From positions 62,001 through 126,000 of the forward strand of contig NZ_JARUJP010000008.1 of the NCBI RefSeq assembly GCF_033659955.1: a stretch of 64,000 bases of DNA, written 5' to 3'. The position numbers and the translations under genes are program-made. Source of the stretch: Clostridium_AM tanneri (GTDB lineage Bacteria; Bacillota; Clostridia; Clostridiales; Clostridiaceae). Every line of letters begins with the position of its first letter. The stretch's first letter is position 1. Below the pieces are notes generated by a model. The model was not told the origin of the DNA. It saw only the letters and a program-made list of their open reading frames with translations, and ran no database searches. This document shows positions 52,084-60,772 of this stretch, piece after piece.

Positions 52084-53781
52084 GTGAAATTAAAGAGAAG
52101 AATATCTATAATAATTATATTTTTTATGCTTGAGACTTTAACTTTATCTGGATGTAGAAGCAGTAGTGTACAAAGTAATTCTATTGAAAATGATAAATCC
52201 CAGTATTTAAATATGGCTTTATATGAAGATCCAAAGACTTTAGACCAGTCTAAGGCAGTAGACATATCTTCCTGTCAGGTTCTTGCAGAGGTAAATGAAG
52301 CATTGACAAGAGTTGAAAAAAATAAAGATGGTATAGATGAAACTAAGCCTGCAGGAGCAGAGCGTTGGGATATATCTTCAGATGGTTTAAAGTGGATGTT
52401 TTATATAAGAGACAACTACTGGTCTGATGGAAAAAAGGTTACAGCTAAAGATTATGAATACGGAATTAAAAGAACCTTAGATCCTAACACTCAGTCAGAA
52501 AACGCATTCTTATTGTATCCCATAAAAGGAGCTAAAAGTTATAATGAGGGAGGCAAGGGGAAAAAAGTATCTTCAAGCACAGTAGGAGTAAAAGCTTTAG
52601 ATGAGAAAAAGTTAGAGATAACCTTGGAAGCTCCTAATGCATATTTCTTGAATCTAACAAGCTTAAATATAATGCAGCCACAGCGGAAAGATATAGTAGA
52701 TATTAATGGAGAAAAATATGGATCAGAAACTAATACAATGGTTTTTTGTGGACCTTTTTTAATAAAAGAATGGAACCACAATGATAAAGTAGAATTAGTA
52801 AAAAATGAGGACTATTGGGATGCTAAATCTGTGAAGCTGGAAAAGGTTACGATGCAGATTGTTAAGTCGGAAGATTATTCACTTGATGAGCTAGCAAATG
52901 GATCTATAGATATAGCAAAGGTTACCAAGAGCCAGTGGAAGGATAAGCTTAATAAGACAGGAAAATTTGATAATATAAAGGCTCCAAAGCCAACTATTAA
53001 TTATGAGCTTTTTAATCAAAAGGATAAGCTATTTAGCAATATTAAAGTAAGGAAGGCTTTTTCATCAGCAATAGACAGAGAAGAGATATCGAGAAAGTTG
53101 TGGAATGAGATTTATAGCCCAGCTTATGGATGGGTACCACCTTCACTTAAGATTGGTAACGATATTTTTAGACAAAAAGCCAATGAAGAACCAGTGAAGA
53201 TCTTAAAAGAAGATATAAAAGATCCGAGAGCCCTGTTAATAGAGGGTCTAAGAGAGCTGGGGTTAGGAAAAGAACCAGAAAAAATCACAGTTAGATATTT
53301 ACAACCAGGTATAGATGGAGCACAAAAGGAAATGGCGGAATTTTTTCAGCAGATGTACAATAAAAAGCTTGGTATAAATGTGAAGATAGAATATGTCCAA
53401 TGGGAGGATTTTCAGAAAAAAGTAGCAGCAGGTGATTATCAAATCGCTAGCATGGTGTGGTCTGCAGACTACAATGACCCTATGTCAATGTTTGAGCCGT
53501 GGGTAAAAGGAACAAATATTATCTCTACAGGATGGTCTAATTCAAAATACGACACATTAGTAAAAGAATCCGCTTCATTAGGAAATGACAAGAATGAAGA
53601 AAGGTTTAAGTATTTTAGAGAAGCGGAAGACATATTGCTTTTAGAAGACGTTGTAATAGCACCTACAGTATATAAGAATAAGCAGTTATATAAGCAGAAA
53701 TATATTAAAGGATTAATGTTCCCTTTGTTTGGCCCAGAAGTGGAACTAAAATATGCCTACATACAAGGCAGATGGAAATAA
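52084..53781 (+). CDS. Peptide ABC transporter substrate-binding lipoprotein (OppA-like)
   Basis: An extracellular solute-binding protein, family 5, 565 residues. It has a signal peptide with lipobox (LTLSGC), then the SBP_bac_5 pattern: LYEDPKTLDQSKA, WDISSDGLKWMFYIRDNYWSDGKKVTAKDYEYGIKR in pieces, VRKAFSSAIDREEI and MVWSADYNDPMSMFEPW. Binds oligopeptides as a rule. The start is GTG 52084: an ATG three bases before is followed directly by a stop, and AAGGAGAG fits GTG. No permease or ATPase genes adjoin, so it is an orphan subunit. Confidence 0.92.
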   Translation: MKLKRRISIIIIFFMLETLTLSGCRSSSVQSNSIENDKSQYLNMALYEDPKTLDQSKAVDISSCQVLAEVNEALTRVEKNKDGIDETKPAGAERWDISSDGLKWMFYIRDNYWSDGKKVTAKDYEYGIKRTLDPNTQSENAFLLYPIKGAKSYNEGGKGKKVSSSTVGVKALDEKKLEITLEAPNAYFLNLTSLNIMQPQRKDIVDINGEKYGSETNTMVFCGPFLIKEWNHNDKVELVKNEDYWDAKSVKLEKVTMQIVKSEDYSLDELANGSIDIAKVTKSQWKDKLNKTGKFDNIKAPKPTINYELFNQKDKLFSNIKVRKAFSSAIDREEISRKLWNEIYSPAYGWVPPSLKIGNDIFRQKANEEPVKILKEDIKDPRALLIEGLRELGLGKEPEKITVRYLQPGIDGAQKEMAEFFQQMYNKKLGINVKIEYVQWEDFQKKVAAGDYQIASMVWSADYNDPMSMFEPWVKGTNIISTGWSNSKYDTLVKESASLGNDKNEERFKYFREAEDILLLEDVVIAPTVYKNKQLYKQKYIKGLMFPLFGPEVELKYAYIQGRWK

Positions 53782-53854
53782 TCTTTTCCTATGTATAAAT
53801 GATCCTTACGCTGTAAAAGATAATAAAATATAAATAGTGGAGGGGTGGATCAAT

Positions 53855-54118
53855 ATGGGAAATACACCATTAAAAAAGGTAATAAAAGCAAAGCTAAAGT
53901 CCCATAGAGAACTTTCAGAGGTAGAAAAGTTAAGGGAAAAGCTTAAGTATGAAATTGCAGAAGAACTAGGACTTAGGGAAAAGGTAGATGAATATGGATG
54001 GAGTGGACTCACAGCAGAAGAAACAGGCAGAATAGGAGGGATGATGACAAGAAGAAAGAAAGAGTTAAATATCCCTAAAAATGAGGTTATTTTAAATAAT
54101 TTAAAAAAGAATAAATAG
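53855..54118 (+). CDS. Alpha/beta-type small acid-soluble spore protein
   Basis: Binds and protects DNA in dormant spores. The 87-residue protein shows the family core KYEIAEELG, which includes the germination-protease cleavage region, then a YGWSGLTAEETGRIGGMMTRR block matching the second conserved SASP helix. The extended basic N-terminus (LKKVIKAKLKSHRELSEVEK) and long C-terminus make it a divergent member rather than a major SspA/B type. The ATG at 53855 follows GGAGGGG, which overlaps the earlier ATG (53837). Expected to be made in the forespore. Confidence 0.85.
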   Translation: MGNTPLKKVIKAKLKSHRELSEVEKLREKLKYEIAEELGLREKVDEYGWSGLTAEETGRIGGMMTRRKKELNIPKNEVILNNLKKNK

Positions 54119-54149
54119 AAAATATAACGAACTGTAAATATAAACTATA

Positions 54150-54190
54150 CTAATTAAGCAAATTCCATATGGTGTAATTTGCTTAATTAG
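54150..54190. terminator. Hairpin after the spore protein gene
   Basis: A perfect 15-bp AT-rich stem CTAATTAAGCAAATT / AATTTGCTTAATTAG with an 11-nt loop. There is no long T run. Confidence 0.6.
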
Positions 54191-54286
54191 TAAATGCAAA
54201 TTATTGACTTATTAATTAAAAATATATAATATTAATTGATGAATATAATTAGACAGTAAATTTATTGTTTTTGAAAGGGCATAAAC

Positions 54287-55045
54287 ATGGATTGTTATAA
54301 AGAATTTGCACATATTTATGACGAGCTTATAAATAATGATATTGATTATGAAAAATGGTCAGATGTAATATTAAGTATAAGTGATGAATTGGCAGTTGAT
54401 AGAAAAAACTACTTAGATTTAGGTTGTGGCACTGGCAATATAACGGAAAAAATTGCGCCTAAGTTTGCTAATGCATGGGCGGTGGATTTATCCTATGATA
54501 TGCTTACTGAGGCAGAAAATAAGCTTAGAGGTAAGGGCTTAAAGGTTAAGTTTCTTTGCCAAGATATAACAGAGCTTAACTTAAATAAAAAGTTCAACCT
54601 TATAACTTGTTGTCTAGATTCTACAAACTATATACTAGATAAAAATGACCTGAAAAAATATTTCTATAGTGTATTTAATCATCTAGAAGAGAATGGGGTT
54701 TTTATATTTGATATAAATTCCTACTATAAGCTTACTAACATATTAGGAAATAATGTGTATAACTATGATGATGAAAAAGTGACATACATATGGGAAAACT
54801 TCCTTCAGGATGAAATTGTGGACATGTATTTAACTTTTTTTGTAAAAGAAAATGAGCTATATAGAAGATTTGATGAGCATCACTCCGAAAGAGCTTACAG
54901 CTGTGAGGAAATTGAAAAGTTTTTAGAAGAAACAGGTTTTCAGGTTATAAGAAAAATGGATAGTTATCAGTCTGAAAATGTAGTAGAAGACACTGAAAGA
55001 ATAGTTTATATAGTTAAAAAGAAAAGTGGGAAAGCTTTAGATTAA
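54287..55045 (+). CDS. Class I SAM-dependent methyltransferase
   Basis: A 252-residue methyltransferase. Motif I is clear (YLDLGCGTGNITEKIA), then AVDLSYDMLTEAE and the motif IV region LITCCLDSTNYIL. The C-terminal YSCEEIEKFLEETGFQ is typical of small-molecule or uncharacterised YqeM-like methyltransferases. The substrate is not evident. The ribosome site is GAAAGGG. hslO follows 29 bp after the stop, so the two are probably co-transcribed. Confidence 0.9.
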   Translation: MDCYKEFAHIYDELINNDIDYEKWSDVILSISDELAVDRKNYLDLGCGTGNITEKIAPKFANAWAVDLSYDMLTEAENKLRGKGLKVKFLCQDITELNLNKKFNLITCCLDSTNYILDKNDLKKYFYSVFNHLEENGVFIFDINSYYKLTNILGNNVYNYDDEKVTYIWENFLQDEIVDMYLTFFVKENELYRRFDEHHSERAYSCEEIEKFLEETGFQVIRKMDSYQSENVVEDTERIVYIVKKKSGKALD

Positions 55046-55074
55046 GTTACTTAATGTTAAGGAGGAAGATAATT

Positions 55075-55956
55075 ATGGCAGATAAATTAGTAAAGGCTAC
55101 TGCTAGTGATGGAAATATTAGAATAATAGCAGCAATAACTACTGAACTTGTAAACGAGGCAGTTAAAATTCACGATTGTGCACCAACTGCTGCCGCTGCC
55201 CTTGGTAGGATGGTTACAGCAGGAAGTATTATGGGCTCAATGCTTAAGTCGGAAAAGGATTCTTTAACTCTTAAAATATCCGGTGGAGGAGAAGCTAAAG
55301 GGGTAGTAGTTACATCCTACGCTGATTCTACTGTAAAAGGGTATATAGGAAATCCCTCTGTAGATTTACCTGCGAATAGTAAAGGAAAGCTTGATGTTGG
55401 TGGAGCTATAGGGAAAAATGGTAATTTAGTTATTATAAGAGACATGGGACTAAAGGAACCTTATATAGGTCAGGTACCTATATATACAGGAGAAATAGGA
55501 GATGACTTAGCTTATTATTTCACCGTTTCTGAGCAAACACCATCAGCAGTAGGCTTGGGGGTGCTTGTAGACACAGACTTAAGTATAAAAGCTGCTGGTG
55601 GATTTATAATTCAAATGATGCCTGGAGCTAATGACTTAGTTGCAGATTTAGTGACATACAGACTTCAAGAAATACCATCTGTAACAGAAATGATAGTAAA
55701 AGGAATGTCTGTAGAAGATATGCTTAATTATATATTCGAAGATATGGATTTAAAAATACATGAAACTATGACACCTGCTTATAAATGCGATTGTTCAAGA
55801 GAAAGAGTAGAAAGAGCTTTAATAAGTATAGGTAAAAAAGATTTAGAAGAACTATATAATGAAGGAAAAACAGAAGAGTTAAAATGTCACTTTTGCAATA
55901 AATCCTATGAGTTTACTAGTGAACAAATAGGTAATATACTTAAGGGCGTTAAATAG
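55075..55956 (+). CDS. hslO: Redox-regulated chaperone Hsp33
   Basis: Hsp33 is activated by oxidation and unfolding, releasing zinc held by four cysteines, and then protects proteins from aggregation. The 293-residue protein has the N-terminal RIIAAITTELVNEAV core, GRMVTAGSIMGSMLK, and the C-terminal zinc site CDCSRERVERAL plus CHFC. ATG 55075 is preceded by AAGGAGGAA; the longer in-frame start is not. Fits the oxidative-stress theme of the window's first 6 kb, though not linked to it. Confidence 0.97.
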   Translation: MADKLVKATASDGNIRIIAAITTELVNEAVKIHDCAPTAAAALGRMVTAGSIMGSMLKSEKDSLTLKISGGGEAKGVVVTSYADSTVKGYIGNPSVDLPANSKGKLDVGGAIGKNGNLVIIRDMGLKEPYIGQVPIYTGEIGDDLAYYFTVSEQTPSAVGLGVLVDTDLSIKAAGGFIIQMMPGANDLVADLVTYRLQEIPSVTEMIVKGMSVEDMLNYIFEDMDLKIHETMTPAYKCDCSRERVERALISIGKKDLEELYNEGKTEELKCHFCNKSYEFTSEQIGNILKGVK

Positions 55957-56050
55957 GAAAAATTGATATATTATAATGGTAAAATGAAAGTTAAATGCTT
56001 TAATTTTCAAGTAATAGACCCTTAAGACTTATTATTGTTGTCATATAGCA

Positions 56051-56100
56051 AAGGAATAACTTATAACAAATAAATAGAGATTATAAGTTATTCCTTTTTA
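56051..56100 (+). terminator. Terminator after hslO
   Basis: A perfect 16-bp stem AAGGAATAACTTATAA / TTATAAGTTATTCCTT with a 14-nt loop, followed by further Ts. Confidence 0.85.
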
Positions 56101-56310
56101 AGTTGTCCATTAAAACTATTATTATAGATTTTAATTAATAAGTTTGTAGTAAAAGTGAGAAAAAAGCTGAAACACTAAGGAAATTAAGAATAAATTCAAT
56201 GAAATGTAAAATGTGACGTTGACAATACTTAATTATTTTTGTATTATAATATTCGTCAGCAGCGACAGAGCAGCATCAAATAATAACTTTAATAAGTTTT
56301 AAAAAAGGTG

Positions 56311-56339
56311 TTGACAAAGTCGAAAGATGATTATATAAT
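56311..56339 (+). promoter_or_regulatory. Promoter of the tRNA operon
   Basis: Consensus TTGACA (56311-56316), 17-bp spacer, TATAAT (56334-56339), ending 27 bp before the first tRNA. Confidence 0.9.
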
Positions 56340-56366
56340 AATAAATGTCTTAAAGACAAAGCGTAT

Positions 56367-56442
56367 GGGCGCATAGCTCAGCTGGGAGAGCACCTGCCTT
56401 ACAAGCAGGGGGTCACAGGTTCGATCCCTGTTGTGCCCACCA
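56367..56442 (+). tRNA. tRNA-Val (UAC)
   Basis: A full cloverleaf with encoded CCA. Acceptor GGGCGCA pairs with TGTGCCC; the anticodon loop is CTTACAA, giving UAC (valine). The anticodon matches the GTA specifier of the valS T-box. Confidence 0.97.
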
Positions 56443-56447
56443 TACGC

Positions 56448-56524
56448 GGCCCAGTGGCTCAGTTGGTTAGAGTGCCGGCCTGTCACGCCGGAGGTCGAGG
56501 GTTCGAGTCCCTTCTGGGTCGCCA
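56448..56524 (+). tRNA. tRNA-Asp (GUC)
   Basis: Acceptor GGCCCAG pairs with CTGGGTC, discriminator G, encoded CCA. Anticodon loop CTGTCAC gives GUC (aspartate). Confidence 0.97.
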
Positions 56525-56530
56525 AATTTA

Positions 56531-56606
<76 letters not shown>

Positions 56607-56610
56607 CTAC

Positions 56611-56685
56611 GCGGGAGTGGCTCAGTGGTAGAGCGTCACCTTGCCAAGGTGAACGTCGCGGGTTCGAATCCCGTCTTCCGCTCCA
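56611..56685 (+). tRNA. tRNA-Gly (GCC)
   Basis: Acceptor GCGGGAG pairs with CTTCCGC (one G-T pair), discriminator T, encoded CCA. Anticodon loop TTGCCAA gives GCC (glycine). Confidence 0.97.
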
Positions 56686-56688
56686 GAT

Positions 56689-56762
<74 letters not shown>

Positions 56763-56808
56763 AAAAACACTGTTTAGTAATTCTAAACAGTGTTTTTGTT
56801 TTTTTTTT
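56763..56808 (+). terminator. Terminator of the tRNA operon
   Basis: A perfect 15-bp stem AAAAACACTGTTTAG / CTAAACAGTGTTTTT with a 5-nt loop, followed by a long T run. Confidence 0.95.
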
Positions 56809-56818
56809 GTATAAAATG

Positions 56819-56862
56819 TAAATTATAAGAGGCATAAGTTAACTTATGCCTCTTATAATTTA
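56819..56862 (-). terminator. Terminator of the chemotaxis receptor gene
   Basis: A perfect 22-bp palindrome (56819-56840 with 56841-56862, core AGAGGCATAAGTT) with no spacer. It overlaps the stop codon of the minus-strand receptor gene and is also a second block behind the tRNA operon. Confidence 0.8.
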
Positions 56863-58365
56863 CTGTTGGGAGTATAACCTTTTGATTAATTCTTCTAATT
56901 TATTAGCTAAAATCTTAAGAGAGTCAGCTAGATTAGAATTCTCCTTTACAGAAGCTATTTGTTGGTTAGTGATTGTAAGCACCTGCTCAGAGTTTAGAGA
57001 GGATTTTTTTGCTGTTCCCACCATCTGATCTATATAAGCAGAAATCTCCTCAGATTCAGCTGCCATTTCTTCAGTTAAGGCTGTTAGGTCTTCTATATCC
57101 TCTACAACTTTATTAGTGGCTTGTAAAATATCTTTAAATATATAACCGGATTTATCTACTATGTCCTTACCATTTAATACCTCTTTAGTCTGTAAGGCAA
57201 AGGATTCTACAGCAAGATTAGTATCTTCTTGAATTTGTTTTATTAAAACCTCAATTTCGGCAGCAGATTGAGAAGATTGCTCTGCTAGTTTTCTGACTTC
57301 ATCTGATACTACTGAGAAGCCCTTACCGTGCTCTCCAGCCCTAGCAGCCTCTATAGCGGCATTAAGGGCTAGCAAATTTGTATCTGCTGATATTTTTGTA
57401 ATGACTTCTACAATCTGTCCTATTTTTCTAGAATGTTCGTCTAATTTTTTTACAACATCTGCAGAAATTTGTGCAGATGAAATTACAGAATCCATTTGCG
57501 AAATAGCTTGATTTATAAAGCTGTATCCTTCATTAGCCTGTTCAGACATATCCCTTGAGCTTTCGGATACCTTAGAAAAGGTCTCTGCTATTTGCTGTAC
57601 TGCAAGGGACATTTCACTCATTGATTTAGAAGTTTCTTCTGCTCCTATTAATTGGGATCTAGCGCCATTAGCTACTTCTAGCATAGATGTTACAATTTCA
57701 TCATTGGTTTTTACTGATGTATTAGTGCTATTTGATAATGTGGTTGAAGAGTTTAAAATCAGTTGTGAGTTCTCTGACAGTTGTTGGATTAAATCTTTTA
57801 TAAGTGAATCAGTTTTCTTTTTTTCATTTTCCATTATTAAAGTGTATTTTTTCTTGCTCATTATTTGCAAGATAGTTGCCCCAGAAGTAAAAACTAGAAA
57901 GGAAGCATGCAGCGCTACCATACCGGAGGAATAATGTTTTTCTCCAAATATTACGTCTGGAATTAGGTAAAGACCAGTTATATGCTGTATTGCAAATAAT
58001 ATAGTCATAGTAACAATAAGGTTGATATCTTCATAATAAGCCAGTATGGCTATAACCATAAAAATAGAGAAATGATACTCAACCATTCCTATTCCGCCAG
58101 CGATTATAGACATACTTGAAAAAGTAAGGGTAAGCATATTAAAAAATGGAATTCTCCCATCGTTCTTTTTTCTATTATATAGATATAGGGTTATAACAAA
58201 GGTTAAAATAGGAATTACTAAAAATATGTTTAATATTATTTCGTGATTCTCTAGCATTGGATGATTAAAGATATTTAGTACCCTGTTGAAAAAATGTATA
58301 AAGAAAGATATTAACATTGATGAAAAGGATAGAAAGGTCATTAACGCATTTTTTTGTTTAATCAT
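56860..58365 (-). CDS. Methyl-accepting chemotaxis protein with polytopic membrane sensor
   Basis: A 501-residue receptor. Instead of the usual two helices and extracellular domain, it has about six membrane segments in residues 8-170. These include a conserved MVEYHFSIFMVIAILAYYED block and AIQHITG, a His-bearing pattern I recall from other MCP and GGDEF proteins. No clear HAMP follows. The cytoplasmic signalling hairpin is complete, with the tip sequence NLLALNAAIEAARAGEHGKG around residue 340. The ligand is unknown; the membrane histidines could bind a metal or heme (inference). Start at ATG 58365 after AAGGAGG. Confidence 0.9.
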   Translation of the reverse strand: MIKQKNALMTFLSFSSMLISFFIHFFNRVLNIFNHPMLENHEIILNIFLVIPILTFVITLYLYNRKKNDGRIPFFNMLTLTFSSMSIIAGGIGMVEYHFSIFMVIAILAYYEDINLIVTMTILFAIQHITGLYLIPDVIFGEKHYSSGMVALHASFLVFTSGATILQIMSKKKYTLIMENEKKKTDSLIKDLIQQLSENSQLILNSSTTLSNSTNTSVKTNDEIVTSMLEVANGARSQLIGAEETSKSMSEMSLAVQQIAETFSKVSESSRDMSEQANEGYSFINQAISQMDSVISSAQISADVVKKLDEHSRKIGQIVEVITKISADTNLLALNAAIEAARAGEHGKGFSVVSDEVRKLAEQSSQSAAEIEVLIKQIQEDTNLAVESFALQTKEVLNGKDIVDKSGYIFKDILQATNKVVEDIEDLTALTEEMAAESEEISAYIDQMVGTAKKSSLNSEQVLTITNQQIASVKENSNLADSLKILANKLEELIKRLYSQQ

Positions 58366-58486
58366 ATAGTCCTCCTTTTGTAATTTCGGGTTCCTTAAAG
58401 TTTTGTTATTTACAAAGGATATTATTAAAAAGACGATATAATATCCTTGTAAATAATTATCGAATTTTGTCTAATTAACTTTAAGG

Positions 58487-59191
58487 TTAATTCTCTATTA
58501 CAAAAAGACTTCCTCTATCTATTAGCTTGTCCTTTCTTAAATAAACTGGTTTTACATTATGCTTTTTTAAAAAACTTAAAACTTCATTTCCATAAGCATA
58601 GTAATTTAAATCTCCGTAAAAAGCTAAAGTATTTTCATTAAGAAGACCACAACAACCTCCAATAAATCCATAATTCAAATTAGGCAGCTCAATATCTCCG
58701 GGAGGGAGAAGAAGTACGTCTATATTTTCAGTTATTAATGCTTTTGCTATAGACTTATCACTAGTCATAACTGCCCTCTCTGTTACAATAGCTGTTGAAC
58801 ATTTGCTATATCCTTGTTTTACATTTATCAGCTTTTTACTAGTCATCAGTTTCAAAAGTTCAGGATCAGTGTATTTTATATTATGCATAAATAAATTTGA
58901 TAAGGATACACTATTTAAAATAATGTCGTAAGGATAAATATCTTTCAACTCATTTCCCGATAACAATACAGAAAATCCTAAATTTTTTAGCAGAGCTATA
59001 AAGTTTTTATCTACATCCTTATGAACCATTATTTTGTTTTTACTAATAATATGTAAAAGCATATCAGGATGCCCGCAAACTGCCTCATAAAGGGCTTGTG
59101 AAGGAGGGCATATTATAATTTTATAACCTAAACTTGTAATATTATATTTTTCTTCTTCTGTTATTCTAAAATCTACAATCGCATATTTCAT
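58487..59191 (-). CDS. DUF6873-like GME-fold protein
   Basis: A 234-residue protein that resembles a clostridial family (DUF6873) with the guanidino-group-modifying enzyme fold. It has repeated alpha/beta units, a GGCCGLLNENTLAFYGDL core like the His/Cys region of that superfamily, and a YGNEVLSFL segment. The usual arginine deiminase signatures are not intact, so catalysis is uncertain. The start follows GGAAGGATA. Monocistronic, between the receptor and ytxC. Confidence 0.7.
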   Translation of the reverse strand: MKYAIVDFRITEEEKYNITSLGYKIIICPPSQALYEAVCGHPDMLLHIISKNKIMVHKDVDKNFIALLKNLGFSVLLSGNELKDIYPYDIILNSVSLSNLFMHNIKYTDPELLKLMTSKKLINVKQGYSKCSTAIVTERAVMTSDKSIAKALITENIDVLLLPPGDIELPNLNYGFIGGCCGLLNENTLAFYGDLNYYAYGNEVLSFLKKHNVKPVYLRKDKLIDRGSLFVIEN

Positions 59192-59403
59192 TATAGTATC
59201 CTTCCTTATGTTTCACGCTAATTTACTTAAAAATTTAATGTTAATTAGTGAGGAGTTCTATTGGCTAGAAAAACCCTTTTTTCTATTCTATATTTTTGTC
59301 ATATAAGTTTCAAGTACAGAGGTTACATGTCGGGATTTGACAAAAAGATTTTGTATATAGATTTAGTTTAGACACATACTATTTTTAGAAGGGAGTGTGA
59401 GGG

Positions 59404-60303
59404 ATGCTATTACTTACAGTAGTATATGATAGAGAAAAAGAAGATATAATACATGGAATAAATGATATAAAAGAGTATTTTAAAAGTAAAAATATAGTTA
59501 TTGGTATTTCGGAAAGCATAGAGTCAAATACTCACTTCGTAAAAATATTTTGTGAAGAAGAAATCAGCGCAAAACTTCGTAACATGTTTAATATACATGT
59601 AGCAAATATTTTATATAATGTTGTAATAGATGAATTCTATAGAAAAGATATGATGAGTTTTTTATCGGATACATACTTTTTTCTTAAGTATGATGAATTA
59701 AAAGAGATAAAAGACAGTAGTGTGGAAATATTAAAAGGCGAAGGCGGCATAGTTGATGAGAGTTCAATCTATTGCATGAATAAAAGAAATAACATAATAG
59801 ATAAGATAGTTGAGTGTATAGGTGAGAATAAAGAGATTAATATAAAGGGATTTATTACCTTTAGAATGAAAGACCTAAAAGATGATTTGGAAGCTATAAT
59901 AGATAAAGTAGTAGAAAAGTATATGGTTGAAAAGGAATATAATGAATTTATTAAACTCTTAAAATACTTCGTAGAAATTCAGGAAAGTAAAATTGATTTA
60001 GTGAACATAGAAATTGATAGTCAAGGAAAGTATGTGGTAAAAGATAAGAACTCAAATGATATAACTGAAATGTTATTTAGTGACCTTAATGACTTAAGAT
60101 ACAGAGAAAATACCAATGCGGAGGATATGATAATAAGCATTCTTATTACTAACTCTCCAGAAAAAATAGTAATTCACTGTGTTGAAAACTGTAGGAATAA
60201 TGAGCTAATAGACACAGTTAAAAAGGTATTTACCGATAGAGTAGAGTTTTGTGACAATTGTAAAAGTTGCAAACAAATAAGGCAAAGTATTCATAGAGTG
60301 TAA
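59404..60303 (+). CDS. ytxC: YtxC-like sporulation protein
   Basis: A 299-residue protein of the YtxC family, named from a Bacillus sporulation-linked gene that also precedes thrS. Seen: an FITFRMKDLKDDLEAIIDKVVEKYMVEKEY region (pieces FITFRMKDL and VVEKYMVEKEY), which is the family's best-conserved block, and a C-terminal CDNCKSC pair. Molecular function is not established. The position directly upstream of the threonine T-box and thrS is conserved in spore formers. The start follows AAGGGAGTG. Confidence 0.88.
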   Translation: MLLLTVVYDREKEDIIHGINDIKEYFKSKNIVIGISESIESNTHFVKIFCEEEISAKLRNMFNIHVANILYNVVIDEFYRKDMMSFLSDTYFFLKYDELKEIKDSSVEILKGEGGIVDESSIYCMNKRNNIIDKIVECIGENKEINIKGFITFRMKDLKDDLEAIIDKVVEKYMVEKEYNEFIKLLKYFVEIQESKIDLVNIEIDSQGKYVVKDKNSNDITEMLFSDLNDLRYRENTNAEDMIISILITNSPEKIVIHCVENCRNNELIDTVKKVFTDRVEFCDNCKSCKQIRQSIHRV

Positions 60304-60343
60304 TATTTTAATTTAAAAATATTCATTATTTTTAGTTAATGTG

Positions 60344-60372
60344 TTGACAGTTAGAAAATTTAATACTATAAT
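60344..60372 (+). promoter_or_regulatory. Promoter of the thrS T-box transcript
   Basis: Consensus TTGACA (60344-60349), 17 bp, TATAAT (60367-60372). Transcription should start near 60379. Confidence 0.88.
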
Positions 60373-60378
60373 TTAAGA

Positions 60379-60722
60379 AAATAATTCAAGAAAGCAATTA
60401 AGCAGAATAATTAAAGACTATGATAAGGAAAAGTAAATAGAATACTGCTCTAAGAGAGAAGGATCCATTGGGTGAGAGGTCCTTTGAGTAAGATTTATTG
60501 AAAACCACCTTTAAGTTGTATACTGAATTTTAGTAAGTATTTCCGTAAGCCTGCGTTAAAGGTTCAGAGATAATAGTTATACTTATTATCTGCTAACTTA
60601 AATTATATTTCTAAACATTTGTATTTAGAATATAGTTTTATTAGTCAAAGATATATTTACTATTAAATTTGGGTGGAACCGCGATATACACTCGTCCCAT
60701 GTACTGGGATGAGTGTTTTTTA
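60379..60722 (+). promoter_or_regulatory. T-box riboswitch, threonine type
   Basis: T-box GGGTGGAACCGCG at 60671-60683, then the terminator stem ACACTCGTCCCA / TGGGATGAGTGT (60688-60699 with 60705-60716) and a T run. The specifier region reads TTGAAA-ACC-A, placing ACC (threonine) at 60504-60506. Controls thrS by tRNA-Thr charging. Confidence 0.95.
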
Positions 60723-60772
60723 TTTGCAAGTAATTAAATTACAATAAGTAACAGAAAAGGGAGGAAAAAACC

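Larger units (their letters stand above)
55957..56366. other. Region between hslO and the tRNA cluster
   Basis: 410 bp without a gene. It holds the hslO terminator (56051-56100), a possible first promoter (TTGACA at 56219-56224, 17 bp, TATTAT at 56242-56247) and the main tRNA promoter (56311-56339). Confidence 0.7.
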
